Positions 49,810 to 59,982 of a stretch of 64,000 nucleotides of DNA are shown one piece after another. The position numbers and the translations under genes are program-made. Position 1 is the stretch's first letter. The number at the start of each line of letters is the position of its first letter. Source of the DNA: Drosophila persimilis (Eukaryota; Arthropoda; Insecta; Diptera; Drosophilidae); contig NW_020825298.1 in the NCBI RefSeq assembly GCF_003286085.1, positions 12,152,001 through 12,216,000 on the forward strand. The letters are read 5' to 3'. A model generated the notes under the pieces. That model was given only the letters and a program-made list of their open reading frames with translations, made no database searches and was not told the DNA's origin.

Positions 49810-52800
49810 GTAGTTCAAGAAAACAAATCATTTTTTGGTCGAATTCCAGGAATTTAAAATCAAAAGCGGCAAAATATACGAGTAGTACCTTCAGGCGGAA
49901 GTTGTGCCTCGTCAATCGTCAAGCAGAGACTTGAGGCTAGTCAATCATAGATACATCAATCGACACATTTACAAAAACCTAGAGAGAGGGGGAATCTCTG
50001 AATGGCATACATCTATAAATATACAAATTATATCTCTAAGGGTTAACACCCTGCCAAACTGAACTCTTACCTAGACAACAACAGTTGACAGTTTCCTCAC
50101 TTAGACTCAGACTCATACTCATACTCATACTCATACCAATACTGTCCTACCCTCTCTGGAACTCTAGCTACCTGACCATCCGTACATCCATCTATATACA
50201 AAGAGACATACAATATATCATATCTTTTGAGCTATGAACTGAAGCGAAACCACTTGAAAAATTATCTGCAACATGTAAATTCAATTTTCATTGTTCTTTA
50301 TCTGTGATGGTCTTTCAGAACAGAGAGCATAGAGCAGAGTAGACACAGAAACAGGGGCGAACAGAAACAGAAACAGAGGCAGTTTCGTATACTAAAAATA
50401 AAAGTAAGGCAGGGGTCCGTCCCTCCGGTCCCGAGGAGAGACGAGACGGAGAACTGTCCACTCGAATGGATATGGATTGTGTAGAGATGGGCAAAAGTGT
50501 TAAGTTGGAATTTATAGTTGAGCGTTTAATCTGTGTCAGGTTTTGTGGCGTTTCCCCCCCACCTCCTGCAGTCTGCCTCTGCCTCTTCTGGTCTTCTCTG
50601 CTCGAGATCCTCCTGTGGCATTGATAACTTGAAGTGTCATAATTGACCAGACTTTGGAGGACAAGTGCCATTACTCATACTCATGCAACGAAATGCCCGA
50701 ACCGAACGAAATATTTGTAGCTCTCTTGTTGCCCACGTCGCAATCACTTGAGAGCTGAGATTGAGATCTTGTCTTGGACGGGCACTGGTACTGCGATGGG
50801 GTCCATGGTTGCTCCTCCGTGGAACACCCAGAAGGCAAACATATACGTACCGGGGGGAACAAAAAAATGTAGTTAAACCTCAAAATTCATTCGCTTTCAT
50901 TTCCATTTGCAGGCTGCCGCGAGACGGGCTTCATCTATGCCATCACCAGTGCCGCTGTGACCCATTCGATAGCCCGGGCCTGCAGCGAGGGCACCATCGA
51001 GTCCTGCACCTGCGACTACAGCCACCAGTCGCGCTCCCCGCAGGCCAACCATCAGGCGGGCAGCGTGGCCGGTGTCCGGGACTGGGAATGGGGCGGCTGC
51101 TCCGACAATATTGGATTCGGCTTCAAGTTCTCCCGCGAATTCGTGGACACTGGCGAGCGTGGACGCAACCTGCGCGAGAAGATGAATCTCCACAACAACG
51201 AGGCGGGCCGTGCGGTAAGTTTTACTCAAACTTCCACTTCCCCTAGTCTTAATGTCAGCTGCTGCTGCTGCTGCTGTACGATTTTGTCCTGGCCTGGTTG
51301 GGAGCCTGCGATTTACGACTGGGCTAATAAAAACCATCGACGAATGCCTCTACATTTTCCGTAGCCGCAATTAATTGGAGTCGAACGCCAATTGGCCTAG
51401 GCTTAAGCGCTCGCTCTCTCTCTCGCTCTCTATTTCTCTCTCTCCATATATGGAGGAGAGTTTCTCATGAAAGGGGGGAACAGGGGTGCTAGTTACCGCT
51501 TTTACAGGAACTGGTAGGATCGGAAGGGGGAGTGGTGCACTCGTTTGCGCTTGTGTACATCGTATATTAACTCGTTGACAGCTTCCAGTTCCCCTACACT
51601 TTCATAAAAATGGTAGGCCTTTAGTTTTGGGGCAGCGTACAGTGGTTCATAATGATTAGAAATCGATAAATTATCGATAAGTATCAAACGATGGCATGGA
51701 TCCGATAGTAATGTGGAAATCGACTCTTGTTGATTCATTCAATCTTTCATTCGCTTCGTCTCTTCATCAGTCATTCGATAAGGAGCCAAACTTTGAATAT
51801 TACGCTTATCCAAAAGTGCTGATTGGTGCAAAGAATGTCCATGGTGTGTGTCGCGCATCAGGAAAAATGTTCCTGAAATCCATTCGCACATTAAATTCAT
51901 GCTTCCAAATTACATCATTCGGAGCAACAGAATAGAGTTCATAATACTGCAGCAAATTTTTTGCCGGGTCAGCTAGAAAACTCATACATTTTTTTGGTAT
52001 TCCTTACGATTTCGTTTTGAAATAAATTCAATTCCGAAAGATGATACCTCATCTATGTCATAAATCTCCAACTAATTGTATTGGTTCAATTTAAATTTGA
52101 TGACCGATTTGGCCATTCAACCCCACTGTGGCCCAATTATGCCTCCTCCGGCGACTCTGTTGTGCCTCTTGTGGTGTATGGATGCTGCCTGCGAGTGGGG
52201 TGTATAAAGTAGCACACTGAGGCAACATCCATCGAGGCTAGAGACATCTGTAGATCCGGGGCCATGGCCCATGGGTTCCACATCATAGTACTAGTACTGC
52301 CATCTCCTCCAGTGAGGGCCCACCATCTGTGTTATTATTTTATTACTTGTTATGGGCTTCATCTTCATCTTCGACTCCATCTCGATCTCCATAATCGTTG
52401 CGATGATAATGGAGATGATGATGAAGTTGGTGGCTGCTGTGGCTGCGGCCCCCCAACTGCGTTGATTTCTTACTTTTAGTCGACGGGATCTGGGGCCTTG
52501 CACAATTACAACAAGAGGCAGCAGCAGCTTCAGCAGCAACAACGGGGGAACATGCAACATGCGCACAGCAAGTTGCAACAACATTTATTGATTTTTAATA
52601 ACTGCAACAACGTGGCAGGCGGGCCGCCAATCTCCCAACCAGCAATCGAGCAACAGAGCCAGGCAAAAACAGCAAAAAACAGCAAAATAATTAAGTGAAA
52701 AACATATTGAGACTCCTCGATGGAGTCCATGGAGCGTAATAAAGTCATACTAATGAACAATCTCTCCCCTCTATTCTCTCTCGTCCGTCTTGTAGCACGT

Positions 52801-53649
52801 TCAGGCGGAGATGCGGCAGGAGTGCAAATGCCATGGCATGTCCGGCTCTTGTACGGTGAAGACCTGCTGGATGCGTCTCGCCAATTTCCGTGTGATCGGT
52901 GACAATCTGAAGGCACGCTTCGATGGCGCCACCCGTGTCCAGGTCAGCAACAGTCTCCGGCAGAGTGCCAATGCCGTCGCCGTAGTCAGTCCCAATGCGG
53001 CAATGGGCTCCAACTCCAACGGGGGCTCGAATGGTCTGCTGCAGTCTGCAGTCAGCGTCTACGAGGAGGAGGAGCGTATGCTGAACGATCATATGCCGGA
53101 CCTTCTGCTGGACAACACTCATCTGAGCAGCAAGATCCATCATCCAAATATGCCATCGCCAAATAGTTTACCCATGGCGGGAGCAAGGTCCAGGAACGGA
53201 CGTCGTCAGGGTCGCAAACATAATAGGTAAGCATCGAATGAGATCCGTAAAGATCCACGAAGATAGAAAGCAGATGATCTAGAGCAAAATCAACACCTAA
53301 CCATTATTCATCCAACCTTTTTTCGTTCTTCTCGTCCTTCAGATATCATTTTCAACTGAATCCCCACAATCCCGAGCATAAACCACCGGGTTCCAAAGAC
53401 ATTGTCTACCTGGAGCCTTCGCCCAGTTTCTGCGAGAAGAATCTGAGACACGGGATCCTGGGCACTCATGGCCGTCAGTGCAATGAGACCTCTCTGGGCG
53501 TCGATGGCTGTGGCCTGATGTGCTGCGGGCGTGGCTATCGAAGAGACGAGGTCATCGTCGTGGAGCGATGTGCTTGCACTTTCCACTGGTGTTGCGAGGT
53601 CAAGTGCAAGCTGTGTCGAACCAAGAAGGTCATCTACACGTGTCTATAA
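44470..53649 (+). CDS. wg: wingless (Wnt-1 ligand), complete 5-exon coding region
   Basis: Secreted, lipid-modified Wnt ligand; signals through Frizzled/Arrow to stabilise Armadillo and activate TCF targets. Join: 44470-44573, 46742-47004, 50913-51214, 52796-53226, 53343-53649 (1407 nt, 468 residues, the usual Wg length). All introns are GT..AG and the phases agree. Residues 1-20 form a signal peptide. The Wnt domain keeps C93, the NCST glycosylation site at N103, the [10 protein letters not shown] motif in exon 3, and the [10 protein letters not shown] block with S239, the serine palmitoleoylated by Porcupine in this family. Residues about 275-367 are the Ser/Asn-rich linker that Wg has and vertebrate Wnt1 lacks. 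N414 (NET) is a second conserved glycosylation site. The Cys-rich tail ends [11 protein letters not shown]. Compared with remembered D. melanogaster Wg, the signal peptide is shorter, about four residues are inserted near 47-52, and residue 110 is Leu rather than Ser. Identification is essentially certain; the species-level comparison is from memory. Confidence 0.98.
44574..46741 (+). other. wg: wg intron 1
   Basis: 2168 nt, GTAAGT..TTTTAG. It holds a CTCTGC microsatellite (45001-45027) and an AT-rich middle (45250-45620). I see no coding sequence or RNA gene. Confidence 0.9.
46742..47004 (+). CDS. wg: wg coding exon 2
   Basis: Residues 35-122, from GIAKVGEP to KIVDRG. The acceptor AG is at 46740-46741 after a pyrimidine tract; the donor GTGAGT begins at 47005. 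The exon holds N45 (N-M-S sequon), the polybasic stretch [12 protein letters not shown]93, and N103 in RRWNCSTRN. Residue 110 is Leu (NFLRGKN). Confidence 0.97.
47282..47303 (+). repeat. (TG)11 microsatellite in wg intron 2
   Basis: Eleven perfect TG units. Confidence 0.9.
48041..48069 (+). repeat. CTCTGC repeat in wg intron 2
   Basis: About five CTCTGC units. Confidence 0.85.
49774..49806 (+). repeat. (CT)16 tract in wg intron 2
   Basis: Uninterrupted CT dinucleotides; a potential GAGA-factor site on the minus strand. Confidence 0.9.
50913..51214 (+). CDS. wg: wg coding exon 3
   Basis: Residues 123-223, [15 protein letters not shown] to NNEAGRA. The acceptor is TTTGCAG (AG at 50911-50912) and the donor is GCG|GTAAGT at 51215. 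It contains the Wnt core Cys pattern ([13 protein letters not shown]) and the [14 protein letters not shown] signature found in almost all Wnts. Confidence 0.97.
51500..51976 (-). mobile_element. Candidate old mobile-element insertion in wg intron 3
   Basis: The block differs from its simple-repeat-rich surroundings. It holds repeat copy B and a 78-codon minus-strand ORF (51738-51502, ending [12 protein letters not shown]). At its right edge is TTTGCCGGGTCAGCTAG (51960-51976), ending in CTAG, which resembles the CTRR end of Helitrons, with a small GCAAA/TTTGC inverted repeat just before. The left boundary is not clear. Helitron is a guess; the shared repeat is the firmer evidence. Confidence 0.35.
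51771..51828 (-). repeat. Dispersed repeat fragment, copy B (wg intron 3)
   Basis: Minus-strand copy of the repeat at 4548-4604 (about 80% over 57 bases). It sits inside a larger atypical block (about 51500-51976) that may be the full insertion. Confidence 0.6.
52796..53226 (+). CDS. wg: wg coding exon 4 (lipidation hairpin and Wg-specific linker)
   Basis: Residues 224-366. The acceptor is CTTGTAG at 52791-52795; the donor is AG|GTAAGC at 53227. It begins [10 protein letters not shown] and includes the palmitoleoylated-serine hairpin (S239 in HGMSGSC). From about residue 275 it passes into the low-conservation linker rich in Ser, Asn and Gly, with an acidic EEEERML patch and a basic [11 protein letters not shown] end. 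The linker is the most divergent part of the protein. Confidence 0.97.
53227..53342 (+). other. wg: wg intron 4 (short)
   Basis: 116 nt, GTAAGC..CTTCAG, a typical short Drosophila intron. Its T-rich stretch just before the acceptor matches the usual splicing signal. Confidence 0.93.
53343..53649 (+). CDS. wg: wg coding exon 5 (C-terminal Cys-rich domain)
   Basis: Residues 367-468, [15 protein letters not shown] to KVIYTCL, then TAA at 53647-53649. The acceptor CTTCAG ends at 53342. It encodes the Wnt C-terminal thumb-and-finger domain with FCEKN, the NETS glycosylation site (N414), [10 protein letters not shown] and [12 protein letters not shown], which forms the second Frizzled contact. Confidence 0.97.
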
Positions 53650-54652
53650 GTAGTAGTTCCCGCCCCGCCCCCCACCCCAACAGCCTCCATCCTCATTCTA
53701 TCTAAATCAACTGTCTTTTCTATGTGTATGTGTTATGTATTTTGTCTACGCTTAGCCTTTGTTATTAGCCACTTAAGAGCCTAGACTATAGCCTAGTTAA
53801 AGATACAGCTACCATCCCCACAGCCCCACATCCCCACTCTCTCTCTCTCTCCATATCATATTTAACTCTCACCTTTTTTGATAGCAGTATTACGGGAGGA
53901 ATCAGTGAATAGTTTTCATGAAAGAATACAACTTATGTTTGCCCAGTTTTTAGTTTTTAGTGAGCCAGCAAATTATTTTGTAAATTACAATTGCTGCATG
54001 TCCACCCCAACCCACCCCATCCCTTAGCCATTAGTTTAGGGTGTAATTTTAGTCTAGCTTAAAGTTTTACTAGCGCCTCCCTCCCTACTCTTTCCGTCTC
54101 TATTCTCTATACGAGAAAGTTTTAAATCATTTTTAAATCATCGAAAAACAAGACTGAACAAATTCAATATCGCACCGCCGCTCTCCCCTCCCCTCCGTCT
54201 ATATCTTTCGAATATCGAATTTTGCTTTCATGTTGCTTTGGCCGGGCTCAAAGCAGATGGAAAGCGGGAATAGATCAGAAATCGTTTAAGCTTAAGAATT
54301 AAGCGAAGAATAACCAAGGCTGGAAAACAATTGGAACAATGGATCTTCCACAATGGTATTTCCAATTATGTCCTTGGTCCCCAAATCATTTACTAATTTT
54401 TGTGTACATAAATAAGATTTAATTTAATTTTAGTCTGCGTCTAAATCAACCATCCACCCGTTTGTTGCTTGGAATTTATGAAATTTTGCACATAAGAGAA
54501 GAAAATCATATTAAATATTATTTTTTTTGTGGCAACCCCTCCGGTTGTGCGTTTGTGCCTCCCTCCCCACCCCCAACCCCATTGTAGGTATTACTAATTA
54601 ATTAAAATGCACCTGGCTGGTTAGTCGAACTATAAATAATGTCTAGGCTTAC

Positions 54653-54658
54653 AATAAA
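54653..54658 (+). terminator. wg: Candidate wg polyadenylation signal, proximal
   Basis: AATAAA in TTACAATAAAATATGG, about 1.0 kb past the stop codon, followed by AT-rich sequence. Confidence 0.5.
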
Positions 54659-54810
54659 ATATGGTATATATATGTATTTAATTAATTTATACTAGATGAT
54701 AGACATTCAATTTTGTAAAGTATTAATGCGAGCGAGAAACAACAACAAAAATCAGAGAAACAAAAAACAACAAAAAATGCGAATCGAAATGCAAACAGAA
54801 AACACAAATC

Positions 54811-54816
54811 AATAAA
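54811..54816 (+). terminator. wg: Candidate wg polyadenylation signal, distal
   Basis: AATAAA in AAATCAATAAAAAAACA, about 1.16 kb past the stop codon, inside an A-rich tract. Either this or the site at 54653, or both, could be used. Confidence 0.45.
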
Positions 54817-55322
54817 AAAACAAAACAAAAGCAAAACGACAATTACAAAATACAACCTAGAGTGGAATTTATTTACTTGTGGCTTTGGGCAATTATTTGG
54901 ATCAAGTGTGCGGCAATTAGCCAGAGGCAGAGGGGCACCGTGGCAAGGGGGCACGGGGGCAGAGGCAGAGGCCAAGGGGCAGCCGCAGGTCAGGGTTTCT
55001 GTGCTCTGTGGCATTTCAATATTTGATTTAAGGCAGCACAGCAGCTCTCTCGGTGGCAGTTTCCCAAGCGCATTTTTTGCTGCTGCTGCAACTAAAGAAA
55101 CTGTCAACCTGGGGCAGGCCACACCAGCAACAGAAACAACAGCAACAGCAACAACAACAGCAGAGAGAAGAACCAGCAACGACAGTTGCATCTTTTGTAT
55201 ATCGTCGGCAAAAGTCGGACCTGAGGCTGAGGCTGAGGCTGGGGCTCCCCGCACATCTGACAATGCGAACGACAATTCCGCGCTGTCAGCGGCAAGCCAT
55301 CGAATGTGGCTTTCAAGTTTCA

Positions 55323-55348
55323 GCGACGACGACGACGACGACGACGAG
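55323..55348 (+). repeat. (CGA)n trinucleotide repeat
   Basis: About eight units of CGA, read as poly-Asp or poly-Ser in neighbouring frames. Confidence 0.85.
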
Positions 55349-57979
55349 GAAGATCGGACCAAGACATGCAATTGCCCGACCAACTATGCAACCTGACATC
55401 CGACAGATCTAGACGAGAGCCACGGAGCCACGAGAGAGCGAGAGCGAGAGAGATCTGGAGCTGGAGCTGGAGCCGGAGCTGGATGAGGCTTACATTGATC
55501 CTGATTTCAGCTACTGATCTGCAGATGAAGATGGAGTTGGACCCTGGATAGCTATGCACCCAACAATCGTACTTGTCGTATGCTCGTATATATAAAAAGT
55601 GATCGTGCTACATGTGTCCAATGCGGTTGACAGTTTTGTTTCGCTTTTTCTTTTCCTTTTTTCTTTTTTTTGATACGGGTGGGAAAGCAATTTTTCGTCC
55701 AGTAAACGGGATTCCACAGAGATGTTTGATTAGCCGGGTGTTTGGGGCCTTGAACTGGCATTCTGTAAAAAGGATATGATTGGCGGCAATGAATGGAAGA
55801 CCAAGCTTTAATTGAGCTCCAGTTTGGTAAAGTTTCAAGTTTAATCTGATTAATCTTCTAAAGAAACTTTTACGCAAAATATTTAAACAAAAATGAAAAA
55901 TCACGGGGCCACCAGTTTGACGTCTAACGGTTTTTATAGAGACCAAAAATATTTAAGGACTTCTGAACAATTTTCCAATTCATTCAAATCCAGGTGCAAT
56001 CGACCAACCTTCAACCAACTTCCCACTCTCTATACTCCACCCCATCATCTCCTTTCCAGCTCCATGCTCTGACCATTATGTCAGTTGTAATTAGAGAATA
56101 GATACCAAATGCCTGGCAAATGATTCACGAGCTGTTTCCTTCAACGCCTCAGCCGAGACGAGACTCATATAACACAAAGGCTCGAGCGAGCCTAACGCGT
56201 TGGATCCTCGGGCATTATTAAGCATCATAACCCCACGGGGCACATACTACGCCTAGTTAGAGAGTGACGTGCCATTGTTGTTATGGCACAGCGAGGCGAC
56301 AATTGTTGTCTCCAATGAGTCGTCGTTGTCGTCGTTGTGGTCGTCTTGGACTTGGACTTGGAAGTCGTCGTCGTCGTCGCCGTCGCTGTCTGGTCCGAAG
56401 AGACATTGCTCCTAATCAATAAAACTAACGAGCGGATTAAGATTATGTTGCCGTGGCTGTTGCAGCGTCAATTGCAACGTCTCGAGCAGAGGCGAGAGAC
56501 CAAAAGCGGCGCACGCTCAACCCAAAAATGGTCAGGCGGCCTAATGAATTGCAAGTCGCTGGAGCCTGTCCAGAATATACAATAAAGAAGAAAAAAAAAA
56601 AAAACACAAAATAAAATAAAATACATAAAAAACGAATCGGGATCCTCATCTGGTTCTTACTCAGGAGTCGTCAATCGTTCGCTCGCCGTTTCGATCGACG
56701 GATCGATACATCGATGGTTCGGTTGAGCGTTCAATGGTTGGGTTGATGGGGATGTGACAATGACAGTTGTTGTTCGTCATGTTTGGTGCATGTAGAGCCA
56801 GCCAGCCGCCCGGTTGGTTTCCACCGATCCGCTCTTCTTTTGTGTTGTAATTGCAGACGCCACACGTTTCGCGCGCTGTTTGATTTGGAAATTGCAACAG
56901 ATCGGCTCGGAATGGGCAATATCGCGATGGGGGCATCTCATTGGCTTGGCATTCCAGGCACGCGCATGCCTTGGCATGACAAGACTTTCAAGCCCTCTGT
57001 GGCCAGAGCCACAAAGGGCCCCAACTGAAACTGAATTTTCGACAGCAAGCCTCATGGTGTGTGTGTGTTAATTAAGTGGCAATTGTTGCGAGGCGTGAGA
57101 ATTTGGCGGATTAGGTAAAGAAATGTAAGTGACCTAAGACACAAACCAGTTGTGGGGAGTCGGAACACCCTGGGGTAAACGGTTCCCATTAAGGAAGTGA
57201 TCTAAAATTCTTAGGGGAAGTTTCCTTGGTGCCTTGTATGTTTTGGTGGCCCCAGCCAAGAGGGAATTTCCTCCCCAAAACCCAAAAGAATTCAAGTGTT
57301 AGTTGGGTGTTGGTTTCTCAATAAGGATGCGCTCCGTACCCCTGAAGGGAAAAGCACTGCATAATTTGGTGACCCAAACGCAAACAGAGCGAAAAAGGAC
57401 ATATACACCAGTTGAAAGAGTTGGCTTGCTGTATACTTTACAACTTGAAATCTAGCTTAAGTGACCCAAATCCCTTAAGGGAAACGCTACTCCAACTAAG
57501 GACAGACTGGTGACCCCGACCCCCCAAAGCAACATTCGTTCAATCGACAATCTGGAGAGTCGTACCCTTTTGGTTGGCCTAGTGCCTATGGCTATCAATC
57601 ATCGGGCCAAGGCTGTTAACATTGGCGAACAACTTCTGCGATTGTCACTACCAGGAAGCAATGACCAAGCAAAGACCACCAGAGGCGAGACTTCGACTCG
57701 GACTCCCCATGCCCTCAGAGACTAGACCAGAGACCAGCCGGACTGCGACACTGCGACACTGGACTGGACCATGTAATTAACGGCACGCAAAAAGTGTTTG
57801 TAAAGCATTTATGGGATGCGACTGGGGGGACCGGAATGGGGGATCCTCTCTACAGCCATTGGATATGGGTGTCCCATTGGCTAAAGGCGACACGCATGTA
57901 AACATTACCATTTTTGGCTAAAGACGCGACAGCTGCTTGGACGTTGGACTGTCTACCTACTTGCCTTCCCGTCTGGCTG

Positions 57980-58007
57980 GCTGGATGGATGGATGGATGG
58001 ATGGACC
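57980..58007 (+). repeat. (GGAT)n repeat
   Basis: Five perfect GGAT units flanked by CTGG. Confidence 0.85.
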
Positions 58008-59387
58008 TGGTAGAGACCCAACCAACTCCGTCTTCACTTCACCATCGAGTACTCCACTCCACTCTCCAATCTGGGTGGCCGTCAGTAGTGCTCTGACGTT
58101 CGTAATTGAGTTACAAAAAGGTCAATCGATCGACGGTGATGTGGAGTGTCAGTGCTCGACTTTAATTTATTTTATAATTACACGCACTTTATGCCTAATT
58201 AGTTTTGTTTTTGCTCTCTACATCTTGCCTCCTGTCTCCTTTCAGGTTGTTGCCTCTCTCAGTATCTGTGTCTGTGTCTGTGTCTGCGGGTCGGGGCCAC
58301 AAAAAAGTTTCCCATCATTTGGCTTCCATTATGCAGCGTTCGCGGCCACCGAATTCCAAAGGTGCGCGCGAATGGGCGTCAGGTTTGCACAAAAAAAAGA
58401 GAGAACAAGAAAGAAGTTATCGCAGGGAAGGCCGAAGGTTTGAATACCCTAGTAGATGGGATATGATGTAGTACATATGCGATCGGATGATAACTGTATC
58501 CAGAATAAAGAAAAAGAGCTTCTTCTTTCGCCTCTCTTCCAGAGTGGCTTGTCAGTTAAGCACGAACTATATGTCCGACGTGCCGAAAGGAGCTCTATCT
58601 CTCTTCCAGTGAGATTGGTATTCTGGGTACACATATTCTCTGCTGATTTTGCAAACATCTCCTAAAAGTAATAGTACCTCTTTAAGGGCACACAAATATT
58701 CCCTTCCCTCCGAACAAAGGAGTAAAGCTGGAGTATGGACAGAGGTGCCCGCAATGGAGAGTGGAGAGGCTGCGCCTGGGTGCCCACTACAATTCCCAGT
58801 CAACGGATGCGATCCTCCTCGTAGTAGTGTACTCATTCACTTTGCCTGCCCCGTCTTGTGCCTGCCCCGTTTTGGATCCAGATTGAGGAGTACGAGTGGA
58901 CGTGGACTGGAGCGATCATCTCATCGGGGCGCTTTTGTGGCCGCGTCTTCGTCTTCATCGCTACATCAACGCACTCCTTTGTTTGTCCGGGCCCTTTAGC
59001 CTGACCCTAGTGCTCTCTCTCGCCTCTCGTCTCCTTCTCCCCCTGCATTCCCTGATATCCTCACCGTTCACTGAGTGAGTGAGTCGGTCGGTGCGCCAAC
59101 TTTGTTTAAGTTTGCGTTGGCTTATTGTTTGCTGTTCATTTTTTCTTCTTATTGTTGTTTCTCTTGTTGTTGCTGTTGCTGTTCCTGTTGTTGGTTTTTG
59201 TGGATGCCCTTGCCGAAAATTAAAGAGGAAATCATGAGGTATTATGATTTGGTGATGCCATATGAAGGGAAGTCAAGTGGGATATAGATTATGTCTTTTC
59301 TAAGATAACTTTATAAGACCCTTCTGGGACTCTAATTTAGGTAATGATGCGATAGTATAAGTATAAATGTTTTACATAAGCTTTGGG

Positions 59388-59495
59388 TTGTCGTCGTGTC
59401 GATATTTTGCTCATATCGGCGTGACCGAAGCGGAGCTAGTGAGCCGGGGGTTGTCGCACAACAGAAGAGAGTTAACAGGGGGTTTGCCCCCTAGT
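59388..59495. mobile_element. Hairpin-rich element, possibly a mobile-element terminus
   Basis: Three perfect hairpins in about 95 bases: CGATAT/ATATCG (59400-59418), GTTGT/ACAAC (59450-59462) and GGGGG/CCCCC (59478-59491), the last immediately followed by TAGT. A GC-rich island (ACCGAAGCGGAGCTAGTGAG) lies in AT-rich flanks. The hairpin abutting CTAG recalls Helitron 3' ends, but no partner copy or 5' end is recognised here. Confidence 0.35.
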
Positions 59496-59946
59496 GTATG
59501 TATAAGAATGGTAGTAGAATCATAAGTATATTTAAATATTTTGAAGAGACTTTAATCAACTTCAAAAACTTCTTCAACGACAAAGATCCCCTTAAATGAA
59601 TGGTTCTTATAGAAGGAGAAGAGGAGATATGTAGCTGAATAAATTAAGGCCTAAGTCCATTGCACAACAGAGAAAAGGGTATCCAAGAATAGCTCTCATA
59701 TAAATGGCATTTGGTTTTTTTTCCTTTTTTTTGGTGGGTGCGATTTGATAATACTTATAAAGCGCAGGGCTGGACATCCTTACCCCCAATTATCTGAAGA
59801 TGAAAGGAACTCCTTTACGCCGGAGACACACCCTCTCCGAAACAACAACTTGACTACAGGAAGTTTCGCATATCTGCCACAACAAAAGATCATATCCAGA
59901 GAAGACCAAACCAAAACCAAAACCATATCTATATAAGCATACAATA

Positions 59947-59982
59947 TACGAGTACGAGTACGAGTACGAATATATATATATA
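59947..59982 (+). repeat. (TACGAG)n followed by (TA)n
   Basis: Three and a half TACGAG units then six TA units. Confidence 0.85.

Larger units (their letters stand above)
47005..50912 (+). other. wg: wg intron 2
   Basis: 3908 nt, GTGAGT..TTGCAG, the largest wg intron. It contains (TG)n at 47282-47303, CTCTGC repeats at 48041-48069 and 49480-49513, (CT)n at 49774-49806 and ACTCAT repeats at 50111-50140. A TATAAAAGTC-like string lies on the minus strand at 48107-48117. No convincing ORF. Confidence 0.9.
51215..52795 (+). other. wg: wg intron 3
   Basis: 1581 nt, GTAAGT..TTGTAG. Its centre (about 51500-51976) is unlike the flanks: it includes a dispersed-repeat segment, a Helitron-like terminus and a short antisense ORF, listed separately. 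The rest is simple-repeat-rich non-coding DNA. Confidence 0.9.
53650..54835 (+). other. wg: wg 3' untranslated region
   Basis: Follows the TAA at 53649. T- and C-rich with several CCCACCCC runs and no ORF. Two AATAAA signals are visible, at 54653-54658 and 54811-54816, giving 3' UTRs of about 1.0 or 1.2 kb. Both are close to the length known for wg in D. melanogaster. Confidence 0.75.
54836..59387. other. Downstream non-coding region of wg, part 1
   Basis: No supportable gene; long ORFs near 54.7-55.4 kb on both strands are low-complexity. Contains CAGCAACA repeats near 55131, (CGA)n at 55323-55348, a TATATATAAAAAG box at 55587-55599 without a recognisable gene, GTCGTC repeats near 56320-56390 and (GGAT)n at 57980-58007. 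Confidence 0.5.

Noticed and set aside
54682..55383. 233-codon minus-strand ORF overlapping the end of the wg 3' UTR
   Set aside because: Composition is poly-Ser, Ala/Val repeats and Phe-rich runs from CGA, AGG and AAAC simple sequence; no domain and no promoter.
54908..55396. 162-codon plus-strand ORF just after wg
   Set aside because: Reading of the same low-complexity DNA (poly-Asp, Glu-Ala repeats); overlaps the antisense ORF and has no splice or promoter context.
13292..56025. Su(H) (GTGGGAA) and Zelda (CAGGTAG) site clustering
   Set aside because: Scattered copies at about the number expected by chance; no cluster.
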